From the NCBI RefSeq assembly GCF_901709675.1, contig NC_051102.1, positions 11,727,412 to 11,791,411 of the forward strand: a stretch of DNA of 64,000 nt. The letters run 5' to 3'. Below, one piece after another: positions 25,599 through 37,400 of this stretch. Under the pieces are notes generated by a model. It worked only from the letters and a program-made list of their open reading frames with translations. It made no database searches and was not told the origin of the DNA. The position numbers and the translations under genes were made by a program. The first letter of the stretch is position 1. Every line of letters begins with the position of its first letter. This DNA is from Syngnathus acus (lineage: Eukaryota > Chordata > Actinopteri > Syngnathiformes > Syngnathidae).

Positions 25599-27670
25599 CG
25601 TATTTGTTATCATGAATCTGAGTTGGCTGAACTTTATTTTCCCAGCTCCCTAGTGGGACGGATAGGCGGAGCCTCCGGCGCACAACTATTTTTTATTGTA
25701 TTTTTTCTCTCACCGCCGTCTATGCCAGCATCATGTTGCACACATGACTGACGTTCACCTACTTTTTGTGGTGAAGGGCAGATTCTCTCTAGCGCCAAGT
25801 GTTAATATGATAATGCCTCCGTGTCTGTCATTCATTCCCCTTGAACTGAGAGCCAGGCTTTATCCAGGGCCCTATTATACCCACGATATTGCTTTTTCAC
25901 AAAGGACCCACACTGCCAGGGGAGAATTACAGGCTTCGCTCTTCTACAATGTAACAACTTTATTCCGCTTTCTATGAAGCAGCTTTTCAAACAATGCCTT
26001 ACATCAGATGGATTCAATTGAGCCAAATGAACGCTACAGGGAACTCGGTGTATCTCTCTGCAAAGGTGAAACGGGGACATTTGGGGAGTTCTAACCTGGC
26101 AATTCGAACAAGCTGTCACATCGTTTTAAAATGATACAACGCGAATAGAATTTGGCATGGACAGCCGAGGCTAGGAAACGCAGACTACAAAAACATTTTT
26201 TTTTTAAAAATCCTCATCCTATTTTAAAAGTGTTCTTGAATGGATAGAGGATCATAAATATGTCTTTGCAAATTCATGATCATATTTATACAACTTTTCT
26301 GTTCAATTATGAACCCACTCGGGAGCCATCATCCAGTGCCACACAGTGCGGATGGTTGTTTGTCTCGGCCTTGGTCACTAAATATCTTGTCATTTTCATA
26401 ATAGCATACATATGAACTGTACATGGCATGCTGTGAATAAAGAAGCTGTGTGTCAGTCTACGGGCTGCCCCATGCTGTGCGTTGTCAAATACGTCAATCT
26501 TCACCTTTGTTATGTAATGATCTGAAACGTAACCATCCATCGTTCACCTGGAGCTCTTCAATGTCTGCATGCCAACGCAAAACAAAAAATACTAATCATA
26601 AAATCCTCTCCCGTCAGAGTTTCTGAAAGTGACTGTTATAGCCTAACCATGTAGGCCATGATAATGTTGTCCATTTTCATCGAGGGGAGCGAGGGGGTGC
26701 TTGGCTTTTTCAATAAACCTCCGGTGATGTGTTTTGTAATGCATTGGTTATACTTCACCGTAAAAAAAAACCACATTCTGCTCCTTCAGCAGGCCAGAGC
26801 ACTTCTCCCTAAATTGCCTTTCCTCCAACTGCCATTCGTTATGCTTTCCACTCCACTGCTCAGATATCATTTATTTATTTCATGAAACAAAACCCCCAGT
26901 TCCAACAAAACAACCTCACTCACTCACTCACTCACGACCGACCGACCGACCTAAAAAAACCGACGCTTGGACAGAAATTGACAGCAGGATCTAAAAGTGG
27001 ATCGATGAGAAATAGAAGATGGCTATTACTAAGCTAGATAATTACCGGTAAGATAATTGGAACAGAAATTGACAGATCATGGCGAGTGGTAAGATATTAA
27101 CGTCCAGCTTTCACAGAAAGGCGTTCGAAGACCAAAAACATGGAGTGGTCTCCAGTTAGTGATTCCCCATCACGTGAAAGTCCATTTTCCCTCCTGCCTC
27201 TCTTTTATCTGGTACCATTATGGAGACTGTGTTTGTCTGTTGGCAGGGAAATAGGCTTGCTTTGTTTAGACTGGTGTCAGCTATAATGAAAAAGCACCAT
27301 CAACTCCGAATGGCGGCTATATGCAGTGTCTATATTGACGCTGGGAAGATAATAACTATTGATTGGTGTTTAGAGACCAGAAAAACAGAGTGGCAGAAAG
27401 AGCAAATCAAGTGGGTGAGTATCGGGGTCAGACGTGAATTCTTTTCACTCATTAGACATGCGGCCTTGCGCTAGCAGTTGAATTTCTTCTGTGACACTCC
27501 ATTTTCGCATTTGCCCATTGAAATGAATATACGTACTATGTGCCATGAATTTGCTCATCCAAAACGGGCCAAAAAAGAATACTACATAGGATTGGTAAAT
27601 AATGGTCCAAATACAATGACTTTTGCGTAACTTGGACATTCTTTTGGGTTGGTGTTATGTTGATGTTGAC

Positions 27671-27964
27671 CAGAGGCGTAGCCAAGCCGGGGCGAGCCGG
27701 GGCGGCGCCCCGGTTAGGACTCCCTGCACCCCGGTTGAAAAAAATCGAGCTTTTTCGATTCTTCATTTTCATGCCGTTTTTTTTTCTTTCGGTCTTGCGC
27801 GAATGTGCTTGCGCTATTCTATGTGCGCAATGTTATCCATTCACCGTTTGCCTCCCGGACCCGGATGTTGTTTTAGCGATCAGCGAACGGCGTGGGTGAT
27901 GTTCGATTTTTTTTTTTCCTGTGGGCGTGCGCCCCTACTGGGAAAATTCCTGGCTACGCCTCTG
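27671..27964. mobile_element. non-autonomous hAT-type DNA transposon with 8-bp target duplication
   Basis: The 294-base element starts with CAGAGGCGTAGCCA and ends with the exact reverse complement TGGCTACGCCTCTG. It is flanked on both sides by the 8-base direct repeat ATGTTGAC (27663-27670 and 27965-27972). Terminal inverted repeats beginning CAG and an 8-bp target duplication are hallmarks of the hAT superfamily. There is no transposase, so it would need an enzyme supplied elsewhere. The intact termini and perfect duplication suggest a relatively recent insertion. The short open frames inside are not genes. Confidence 0.9.
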
Positions 27965-27972
27965 ATGTTGAC

Positions 27973-29648
27973 ATATGATGAAAACAATATGGTCGGATAC
28001 CTTTGAATACTCAAACAACTGTGCTGTAATAAAGCTTGAGGTGCGCTTTGGAACAGCCACAAATCCAGCAGATTGCATTGAAGCAGCATGCATTCTACCT
28101 GACTATTCCTGAAATCCACTTTGAGCTTAAGTTGTAGGTGTAAATCACACATGAGCTGCTGATCCGACAATACATCTTCAACTTTCCGTAATGAGTGTGT
28201 CGATGGCTACGACACTATTTCCATCGGTTCTTTTTACCTACCCAGGGGAGGGGATTTTCAGGTAACTTCTTTGTATAGCACTTGGGCATTCAACTGGACA
28301 TTTATGATTTACGAGTCAAATGTACATATAGCTGATCTCTTTCAGAAGAAGATATTATGCAATGTTAATGATCCAAAATGTGCATTTCATTTGACAGACA
28401 CTCAAAGCCTATCTGTCAAAAATAGATGTTTTATTTGCATATTTCAAATATACTACTACTTTACTAGTTGAAATAATCTACATGCGCACACTAAACCCAG
28501 GCTCTATCCGATTCAGCAGAAGAAATCGTATCACGCGTGGTCAGCTGAAGGGCTCCTTGCTTGCCCATCATGGGCCATGTTTCAAGATTTGATCACGTCT
28601 CCTTGCATGCCCATCACTCCCGCCATAGGCCATGTTTCAAGATTTGATCACTATCTGCAGCAAACATGTTTAACTCGGTATCCTACCCAAGAGAAAGAGA
28701 TTTAAAAGCTGCTTTCTGTCTCTGTCTCTGTCCCTCCCTCCCTCTAACATCAAAAGGTACGAAACCTTTGCCGCCAAAGGCAATGGCTAAGTATGAGTAT
28801 ATCTGAGGGTTGATCAGAGATTTGAAACACCGAGCCTTCAATTCTACAAATGCACCCAGCACCGTAAGCCAAACTAAACCCGAGTAAGACGAGCTTTCTT
28901 CCCCACCTGGGCAGAGATGATCCTCCACCTGCTAGACTGATTCTCAATCTCAGTCAGCTCGCTCAACTCCTTTCACTAACCTCAGATGATACAGTTCAGA
29001 CTCAATCTGTCCAGTCACTGTACTATTTTCGAGGTGTTACTTTGACTTTCCAACTGCAAAGAAAGTCAACGCTAACGGCTGGAGTACTCTGTCCAGACCG
29101 ACACCACGTTGTGTTTGAGATGTTCCAATCATGTCCTGCAGGCGGATGATACACTTATCCACTTTCTATACTGCTTCGACTGTTCGGGGCTACAGGGAGA
29201 GTGCAGCCTATCCCAGCTGACAGATAGCTAGGCGAGGTCAGTAGTCAAGGTCACATACGTATATAAGTACAGACCAGACCATCCCACCAACTGAGCCAGG
29301 TGAGGGAACCACGACAATCTTACCGAATCATGGAAATGGCAAAGGTTGAAGACTTTTGCAATGCTTAGTCTACTCAAATGGACCGCGGTGACGAAAGGCA
29401 GCGTCAACAATTTGTCCCTGCTACAAGATTGGTTCTCTTTCCATTGTTTGGTTTTTAAATGTGAAGTGAAGCTCAAGTGATGTTCCCGACCTTCCCGTAA
29501 CTTAAAGGTGATTTCTAAACAAACGACTTGTTAAAGGTCATTATTAGGGATGAGAACCGGTGAGAATTGAGCAATTCCGATCCTGCCGATCGCTTACCCA
29601 TTTTCAAGGGGATGGAACCAGCTTTCAACTCCCATACATCCGGTAGAG
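27973..29648. other. non-coding stretch with small repeats
   Basis: No gene is supported. It includes a diverged tandem duplication at about 28552-28651 (both copies contain GGCCATGTTTCAAGATTTGA) and a dispersed-repeat fragment at about 29150-29221. Otherwise the sequence is mixed. Confidence 0.5.
29150..29221 (+). mobile_element. teleost dispersed-repeat fragment
   Basis: The segment reads TTATCCACTTTCTATACTGC, then a GGGGCTACAGGGAG-like middle and CAGCCTATCCCAGCTGACA. I recognise this order of blocks from abundant fish retroelement fragments, in which TATCCATTTTCTATACCGC leads to GGAGCCTATCCCAGCTGAC. Only a truncated piece is present. The family is not resolved. Confidence 0.5.
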
Positions 29649-29875
29649 CAGGGGTGGGGAACCTTTTTGGCGGACAGAGCCACACATGCCCATTTTGTTA
29701 CAAATAATTTCCCGTGAGAGCCATACCGTTTCAAAAAAAACATAGGCTAGATACAATTAAATGCATGTATTTGAATGAGGACCAACGATTTTTCGAGTGT
29801 GCTAATGTAAACTTTTCAAATAACGTCACCAAAAGAGCCATATCTGGCTCGCGAGCCGTAGGTTCCCGACGCCTG
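29649..29875. mobile_element. non-autonomous hAT-type element with 8-bp target duplication
   Basis: The 227-base element begins CAGGGGTGGGGAACCT and ends AGGTTCCCGACGCCTG, an imperfect terminal inverted repeat. It is bounded by the perfect 8-base direct repeat CGGTAGAG (29641-29648 and 29876-29883). The inner sequence carries AGAGCCAC and CTGGCTCGCGAGCC motifs typical of hAT-derived dispersed repeats of vertebrates. There is no transposase. Confidence 0.88.
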
Positions 29876-29883
29876 CGGTAGAG

Positions 29884-30955
29884 TGACGATCACAATGGGG
29901 GAACACTGACAAAAGTATAGGCCTCCTCTGAGCATCAGAAGGGGCAAAATAGATCTTTGAAAGCAAATGTGTCTCTTTTGACTTCCCTTTGTGTGATTAC
30001 TGTAGTTCTGAGAACATGCTTGACAAAATGAACCAAACTGTCAGCTGTTGCGGCCACAGTCTGACTCCAAAATAGGGGCCACTTCTTCCTTTCAAAGTTG
30101 GCCTCTTCTTCTCGTGCATGGAAATTGGCCGCTTAATCCACACGCAGGATGGGGGGGACCCAGCAGGAGTAGAAGAAGAATAAAGACCGTGCGCACAGAG
30201 TCAGCCACAGGGTGGGGCCATTTTGCAGCTAGCACCTTGGCGTCGCATGCGCAGTATGTGCGTTTACCGACGGGGCTCCATGTCTACGTATTCGTTGTCA
30301 ATCGGTGGCACAGGCCGACAGGGCGGGTCCACACGGGTCACTTTGCTGCAAGAACTGAAGGTGATTAATGCTTGCGAGACCATTGGCAGTACGTCCAAGT
30401 GACCTTCTTTATTTATTCCATAAGACCTTCAGATAATTCTGTACACGTCACATCATTTCAGCTTCCTATTTCTTCTTTCCAACTGCGCCTTACATTGCAG
30501 TTGGATATAAGAGCACAGGCAGATTGTGTGATCCGTGCCATTTTGATGGAAATCAGTAGGGCGCAAGCCACAGTGTTTAGCTGTCAACCAGCAGAGCAGC
30601 AGGAGAGAGTGAAGAAAATATAGAAAGAAGGACGTGATGTTTTATTCATGCTCGTGCAAAGATGCAGAATATTTAACGACATTTTTTTTCTCTTCGTAGA
30701 TCTTCCATTTAGCCGAATTGAAGAAGAGACGCTCGGGGTGAGACTGCTGTTTTGAAGGCTAAGCATGACAGAGACCAAGCACTGGAAGGGAAGGTGCAGA
30801 GACTTTCAAAAAAGGTCAGGCCCTTTGTACTAAACCGATGCCACATTTAACATGGCCGAGTGTCTTGAAAGAACGGCGCAGTGAATGAGACGAGATTGAA
30901 ACGCATGTTGCTGACAGGCTACTCCGGAGCCAGAAAGCACAAGTCAGGTAGCATT
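29884..30955. other. non-coding stretch, no gene recognised
   Basis: About 1.1 kb of mixed sequence. An open frame at 30048-30368 is GC-richer than its surroundings but shows no domain features or plausible splice partners. No RNA gene was recognised. Confidence 0.5.
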
Positions 30956-31288
30956 CAGGGGTGTCAGTCATTTTTGTCACGGGCCACATCGTAATCAGAG
31001 TTTCCTTCGGAGGGCCATTATGAGTGTCGACGTCTTTCTATACAGACAGTATAGGCTACACAACAAACTGATGAATAACTAGTTTTGAAAGCAGAGACTA
31101 GTAAAAATGGTTGCAATATTTGATATGATATCAAATATTCATATTTGAAATGGATGCATGTTAATAAGAATTGCTGGCAATTTTTCAAAAATGAAGACAA
31201 TTTGAGTATCGACACATGCGGTCGATGCACAATGTGTCTCGGCGGGCCACCTACAATGACATGGCGGGCCTTGACTTTGACACCCATG
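30956..31288. mobile_element. probable hAT-type element with internal palindrome
   Basis: Begins CAGGGGTGTCA and ends TGACACCCATG, whose reverse complement matches the start at 10 of 11 bases. Near the ends are CACGGGCCACAT and GGCGGGCCACCT/GGCGGGCCTTGAC, blocks typical of hAT-derived repeats. The flanks resemble one another (GTAGCATT versus AAGTAGAT) but do not form a clean 8-base duplication. A perfect palindrome lies inside at 31115-31139. Confidence 0.65.
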
Positions 31289-32600
31289 AAGTAGATGCAT
31301 CATTTGCTCAAACAAAAACACGACCCTGACTTTTGCCTCGATTGCTTAAGGCCACGAGACATTTCAAATTGTTCCTTACAAAGGGTCATGCTGAAATGAA
31401 AAGCAGATTCAAACAATCCTTCAAAGCCAAATATGAATCGGCTTCATGAGCATGCAGGAAAAGATTGTCCGTGGATATAATGAAACCATTTTAGCTCACA
31501 ATGGGAGGGAGATGTTGTTGCAATAACAATTTGTCATTTATAAATGCTAAGCAGTTCATCCATAACCTAATTGAGCAGACAAATACAACTATCCGGAATT
31601 GGATCAAGGGAATCGGTGTGCCCGCCCCATTTTGTCTCACCTTTCCTTCTTTTTCCCTTTACCTCTGAGGCCAATGTTGCATTTTCTTCCCAAACTGACT
31701 CTGCATCTATCTATTCACTTTTTCACTTGAGTTGTGTTCAAGATGATTCTTCGAGTGAACTTCTTGATGTTCTTTCTCATTTGTAACCGACAAGACACGG
31801 CAAAGCAGAGCTTTTTGTTCAATTGCTTTAACATTGACCACAATCGTTGGAAAATGCATCATCCTCTCCTGGTCCAGACTGCTATCATCAAGATGTAGTC
31901 AAACGCTACAGAATGAGACCTCGAGAAGACTGTTGTTGATGATGCAACAGAAACACCGGTACGTTCCATCTTTATTATTTCATCGAGTCGGCGCGCGCCC
32001 CACGATTCCTCTCGCTTCTCATATCAATTTTAGCCTCGGGAGGGTTATTTCGAGAAAATGGCTGAGCCAAGAACAAATCCTCTCTCGTTGTTGTTGTTGT
32101 TGTTGACTTATTCAGTTATTCGGCCATGCGGCAAATGGACACATTCTCCGCAAATGGAACCTTCAGTTCTGAATGATGATCCAAATGTTTTTAGCAGCAA
32201 ACAGCTCTTCTGTCAAGGCAGTTGCGCTCTCAGTAAGTGCACTGTGTCAACCAATGCAGATGTGGTTAGCCTGGCTAGCTAGGGGGTCACTGAAAAGCAT
32301 TAACAAGGTTTTCCTCCATGCCCATCTTACACAGCAGAGGTCATTTCAATTGCTAAATCTGCGCTGGCAACTCTCACTTGGCGCCGGGCGGACAATCTGG
32401 AGGGAAGACGAGAGAGAGTCCCTACCTGCTGAGCTTTGTCATGTCTCTTGGAATAAGCAACATTTTCAAATGCAAGAGTCAAATATTTCTTTATTTTGGC
32501 ACATTACGTACGCCCTGCAGGCTAAATGGGCTGCTTGTTTGTGTTTCAGAGAACCCAACAAAACAGCCACTGTGCTAAGAAAACAAATGTTTCAGACGCA

Positions 32601-32632
<32 letters not shown>

Positions 32633-35600
32633 CAGTGCCTTGAGATACAAGTTAAATTCCTTCTGTAACCATGCAACATTCAAAATCATGTGCCTTCAGC
32701 TTGAACAGGATATTTATCAAAAAAGATTCTACACTGCTTTCCGTTCACAAAATCAATCGCAGTTCTGGCTTTTCTTATACAAGTGGAATATGGCAGTGGT
32801 TAATTGAAGATGGTTGGATTTTCAAATTCTTACCTTGCTGCATTGCTCTCCACTGCTGTAATGACATTCACTTCCAAGCCTTTAGTTGTTTGGCCTCGAC
32901 TGTCCTCCATTAAAGCTCTGAAAAGTGAAAAAATAATAATAATTCATTCAATTTGTATAGCGCTTTTCAAAAAGACGCTTACAAAAAAACAAATATGGAT
33001 TAGTCAAGTACACTAGAATCTCTGCCAAAAAGCTTTAAAGCCAATGAAGAAAATAATGACTTGCATTTGCCTCTCGGGTGTTATCAGTGCACAACTTCCA
33101 GAGTTTGCAAATATATTTGGGCAACACCAAACTCCTCAGCAGAGTTATTGTGTTTGTTTGCTAAATACCGTACCGCAAGTCAATGCAAACGAGTATGTTA
33201 TTTGCTTTTAATGAGCGCTGAAGCGTTGCGTCCTTAGGAAAGCTTAATCGTACAAAAGGGACTTTCAAATGATGAAAGACTCATCCTAACAGCAGCAGCA
33301 CGCTTTCCTGGATCCAAAACACAATGTACAAACAAATTTAGGTTCCAGAATGTCGGACCCCAACTTAAGGCCTGGGGGCCAGATCAGGCCCACCACATCA
33401 TTTGATGTGGCCCGCAAAAGCAAATTCTCCACAGCAACCAATGTTGCAAATTGACTTGACTTTTGAAAACAATGAAAGAAATTTGGGCAACAGTCTTGTT
33501 CTTTACATGTATAAGAAAGTCGTTTAAAAAGGCAAAAAAAAAAGCAGCGTCATATTTCCATTGGTTGAGTGCTTATTGCTGGGCCACCCTTTAAAGGCAG
33601 ATAAAAGCATGTCTGGATTTAACGTTGGTTTTCGAAATGCAAGGTTTACAAGGTCTAAGTAACACCAACAACAACTCTCTGACTGACTGACTGACTACAG
33701 AGCTTTTAAATCAGGCTAGACATCCAAAGTAATACGGGCAAACAGCAATTCAATGAGAAGTACTCCAATTTATCTTGCATAGACAAAATCGAAATAAGAC
33801 ATTACACACTGCAAGACAAACACATTGGCTGGCACACGCACACGCTCACACACACGTGCTGTCTAGACATTGTAGGTAAATGGGATAGAAAAGTAAAGCG
33901 CGTAGTGGGTAATGAGGGCTGATTGTTTGTGACTGCGCCGTACTAAGGCTGATTTCCCAGCTGAGGAACGAGGGGAGGGCTCCGCACACATCGCGGCTGT
34001 CAGCAAAAGACAGAAAATGGGCCCGGAGCTTCAACGCGGCTCAGAAATAGACAGCCACATCCACTTGGCTATGACGCTTCAGACGGCAAACGGGAGCATG
34101 TAGTACAGTAGTGTGTTTGAAATATTTGCTGAGTCTATTTGCCTGGAAATGCGCACTTATACAGTGGAGATGTAGGAGGGGAGGGGAGGGGAGGAGAGGC
34201 GGGCTGGCTGGCTGGCTGCTACTAAAGGGCAGGCACAGTCAATGACCGAATCGCACGCACGCATGTGGCTTTCATGCGGAAATTTGCATGCCGGAAATCA
34301 TCCCAAATCTTGCCCTTTTTCCAGGTTCCACTCAAATTGTAGCGCTACGGTAAAGCTTTCTCTCACAGCAAAAGTATTAGTGATGCAGCTCGTCATCACG
34401 ACGAGGCGGCTATTTGATACCTAACCTTAAAAGACTTTGAATAAACATCAAAACGAAGCCTCTTCTTCAGCCCTGACACTTATCCCCAAGAACGGCTTCT
34501 AAAATACGGTCTCAAGCCACACATTTATGCAAATATGTCAGCAGATGTATAGTGGGACGGGCCGGCCGGATGTGTCAAACTGTCCTTGACGAAGGCTGTC
34601 GAGGAGGACCGTTGTCACCATATGTCAGGGGTCTCCATCCATTTCATATGCAGACGACGACAACAGCAGGCACGCAGAATACCTGCCCGAGTCCTTGGCG
34701 ACTTTTTTTTTCCTTCCGTGTATTCATTTGCTCCCAGTGCTTGCTAATTTTGTCTGACTTCGAAGCCACCCATCTTGCCACTGACCTTGACACCACCACG
34801 CCTGTCTGTCAACAGTGTCTAATTATCCTTTGGCCGTGGCCTGGCTTCCCACGTTCTCCCTATTGATTTTGCTCATTTTGTCCCTGAACATTGTTAATTA
34901 ATCTGATGATGACAGTGTATGGGTCCAGTTCATTAGGCTGGCCCAACAGATGCCCACGGGGCCATAAGGATTCATCACGGAGCCACTGAGGCCTGAAGAA
35001 CAGGATTGCATCATAAAGTTTCATCCAAGACCAACAACTATTCCGATTTTCCGAAATGACGTAAAAACACGAATCCATTCAGTGTGAGATTTTTTTTTTT
35101 TCCCTTTGTATTTGTAGGAGCCTCGGGAATAGATTTACAAACCTTTTCTCTGCAATTTGTTAAATAACCCTGGGACTTGTTCTGCTGCTAGTCCGTATTC
35201 AATATGGAGGGAGGGAGCCCATAATTGAGCTTGGTGGTCAAATGATGAGCCTGCTTTAAATCAATAGAACAGCGCACCCTTGGAAAGGCTTGTTTCATTT
35301 GACATTTGAAAAGGACGCATGTTTTCCTGCTCGGTGGTGGCTGTTGTTCTTTTGTAGCGCGCAAATTGTTTATCGACTCGGAAATGGGTGAGGGGTCATT
35401 TTACGCCAGTGTTCCGAGTCCTCCCGAGATGTCGGTCGGCGTGCTCCTTGTTCCCGTGTGTCAATACAAGATTCAGTCAAGAAAGGAGAACTTATCACTA
35501 CTTGATGGAGTTGTTGGGCGTGACGCGAGCATTCGGAAAGACATTGTAATGGCTGGCGCCCAAAGCACCACCACAAATTGCTCTCAATGTCTTGGATGGG

Positions 35601-37106
35601 GGGGATACCAGCCAGCAGCAAAACGGGTTGCCTCGCATTCAACAGAAAGATGCTGACATTTTAGAGTTGTTGTGTTATTCGTTCGACTTAATCAAGCTTG
35701 GATGGAAAAAACATTAGGGCTGAAGGGTTTTTCCAAACTGCGAGGTTTGGCGGGCCGGCCATTCAGAAAAACAATGTCATACGTATGCTTGTTCTTAGAA
35801 TAATATCCTCTTCCAATCTATTTTGTATTCCTCCCTATCTGGTTCTATCTTTGGCATCCTAAAAATGTTCATTGATTCATGTGGCCTTTTTCATGTTTTC
35901 TCATTCTTTTGAAACAATTGATGATGTGAAGATTGGAAAACTCCCAGGAATATAACAGCTGCCTTGCACCAAACCTAAACATCATAAATGTGGAAAAGAA
36001 ACAAGTGCTACCGTGCTTTTCATTGTCGATCGCATAATTGCAGCAAATATCTGCATGAGAAAAAATTCTAAGCTATCAAAGTCAGTCAAAGTCTGCTTTG
36101 TCAATTTCTTCACATGCCAAGACACAAAGAAATCGAAATGACGTTCCCACTATCCCACGGTGACAAGACATAGTACACAATATACGTACAAGTAAACAAC
36201 ACAAAAAATAAAAACAAGAAGGCACAAACAAAGAATAAATAAGAGTGATGAATCAATAATAAATAAACAAATAACATAATCAATAAGAGGAGCAAAAATG
36301 GAGCAAGTGTGCAAACAGCAGACATATAACTATAACTATAACCATCAAACAATCAAATAAACGACATGAAGTACACCCTTGACTGAGCGTGCCTTGCTAT
36401 GGCGCGAAAGAAGCCAATGTTATTCTTCCGAGCACCTTGGGCAAATTCATGCTTCTTAGAATATATGCAGAGCAGTTAGTAATTGCTCTAGCAAAGGCTT
36501 CCGTTTGCCATTTCCCTAATTGCGTGCATACGTGTGTGAGCTTTGATTGGTCTTACATGCTCCACTGCACTTTCGCCAGGCGACCTCTTTACTTGGTCTG
36601 AAGCTCCTGAACTTCTCTTCACCTTTTTTTTTTTTTCCTTTGACCTCTCTTATGTTCCATTTGTCACTCTTTCTCAGCGCAGTACCTAACGTAAAACAGC
36701 GCCGATGTGATTTCTACAGCTCGACCAGAGACCAGCACCTCATCACAAACTGGTCTCGGCCGGTTGCGCGAGCGCATGCAATCCCGGACGGCGTGACTGA
36801 AACGAATTCAGCCGGAGACGAGATACCGAGCCTCGCACTACGGTCACGGGTGTACGTTGGACGGGATGAATTAGAAGGACGATGAGACTGACTGCTGCGG
36901 TTAGGAAACAAAAGAAACTCAAATATGAAACGAAGCCAATAGACGGGGTGTTTTTCCACCTTGATGACATCATCGTCTCATACGCCACTTGCATTATCAA
37001 GAAACTTCTGTAACATTTCTGGTTTTAAGAGCTGATGATGTCATCACCTCCACCATTTTTGCACAATGGTACTGAAGAAGAAGAAGAAAAAAAGTTCAAG
37101 GCTACG
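31289..37106. other. non-coding stretch with repeat fragments
   Basis: No gene is supported over about 5.8 kb. Contents: an ACGC/AC run near 32596-32633; an AAT run leading into ATTTGTATAGCGCTTTTC near 32931-32970, recognised as a common fish retroelement end; a hAT-like fragment with GGCCAGATCAGGCCCACC near 33345-33420; a GTTGTT run near 32090-32105; GGGGA and GGCT runs near 34176-34215; and a reverse-oriented LINE tail at 36066-36345. A CpG-rich patch near 36690-36880 is unexplained. Confidence 0.5.
36066..36345 (-). mobile_element. LINE-type 3' end, reverse orientation
   Basis: On the minus strand this reads CACCGTGGGATAGTGGGAAC, a TTTCTTTGTGTCTTGG block and AAATTGACAAAGCAGAC, and ends in GACTGACTTTGA-like tail units. 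This is the same dispersed repeat as at 19814-20025 in opposite orientation. It is truncated and non-coding. Confidence 0.65.
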
Positions 37107-37400
37107 ATCATCATCATCGGTTTAAAGTCCGCTTTCCAGGCGCCGCTGGGTTGGACTGGGTTCTCGATATGGCCTTCTTCCACCGGGAACGGTCCATGGC
37201 CATCTCGTGGTTGATGCCGAGTGCCTTCATGTCGGCTGCCACGGTCATCTGCCAGGTCTTTTTAGGTCGGCCACTGGGTCTTGTTCCCTCTACGTTATAC
37301 GACATAACTTTCTCCACCCAGTCGTTCTCGTCCTTCCTCACTACATGTCCGTACCATCGCAGTCTGCCTCTCCTACGATGCAGTTTGTTTTCATTAAAAC
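37107..37400 (-). pseudogene. LINE reverse-transcriptase C-terminal fragment
   Basis: On the minus strand an open frame within 37114-37602 carries RLRWYGHVVRKDEN, then GRPKKTW and DRSRWKKAI. This order is characteristic of the region after the reverse-transcriptase domain in LINE ORF2 proteins. Only this C-terminal part remains; the upstream residues of the frame (roughly 37400-37602) look unrelated. The 3' end carries a GAT-rich tail, seen on plus as ATCATCATCATC near 37107. The terminal 108 bases are nearly identical to 50879-50986 inside an intron of the zonadhesin-like gene. It is a dead fragment, not a host gene. Confidence 0.8.

Larger units (their letters stand above)
20094..27662. other. 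non-coding stretch, no gene recognised
   Basis: About 7.5 kb without a supportable gene. It holds GA and CA microsatellites near 22.5 kb, a GCAG run near 21168-21192, a region near 23855-24000 that opens with GGGGTCTCAAACTC and resembles hAT-type dispersed repeats, two short tandem duplications near 25.3-25.6 kb, a C run near 25413-25428 and a CACT/CGAC run near 26913-26951. The open frames around 23008-23365 overlap on both strands and show no domain signature. Confidence 0.5.

Noticed and set aside
36110-36352. Hydrophobic minus-strand open frame resembling a membrane protein
   Set aside because: It lies in AT-rich retroelement 3' sequence shared with 19814-20025; hydrophobicity reflects base composition.
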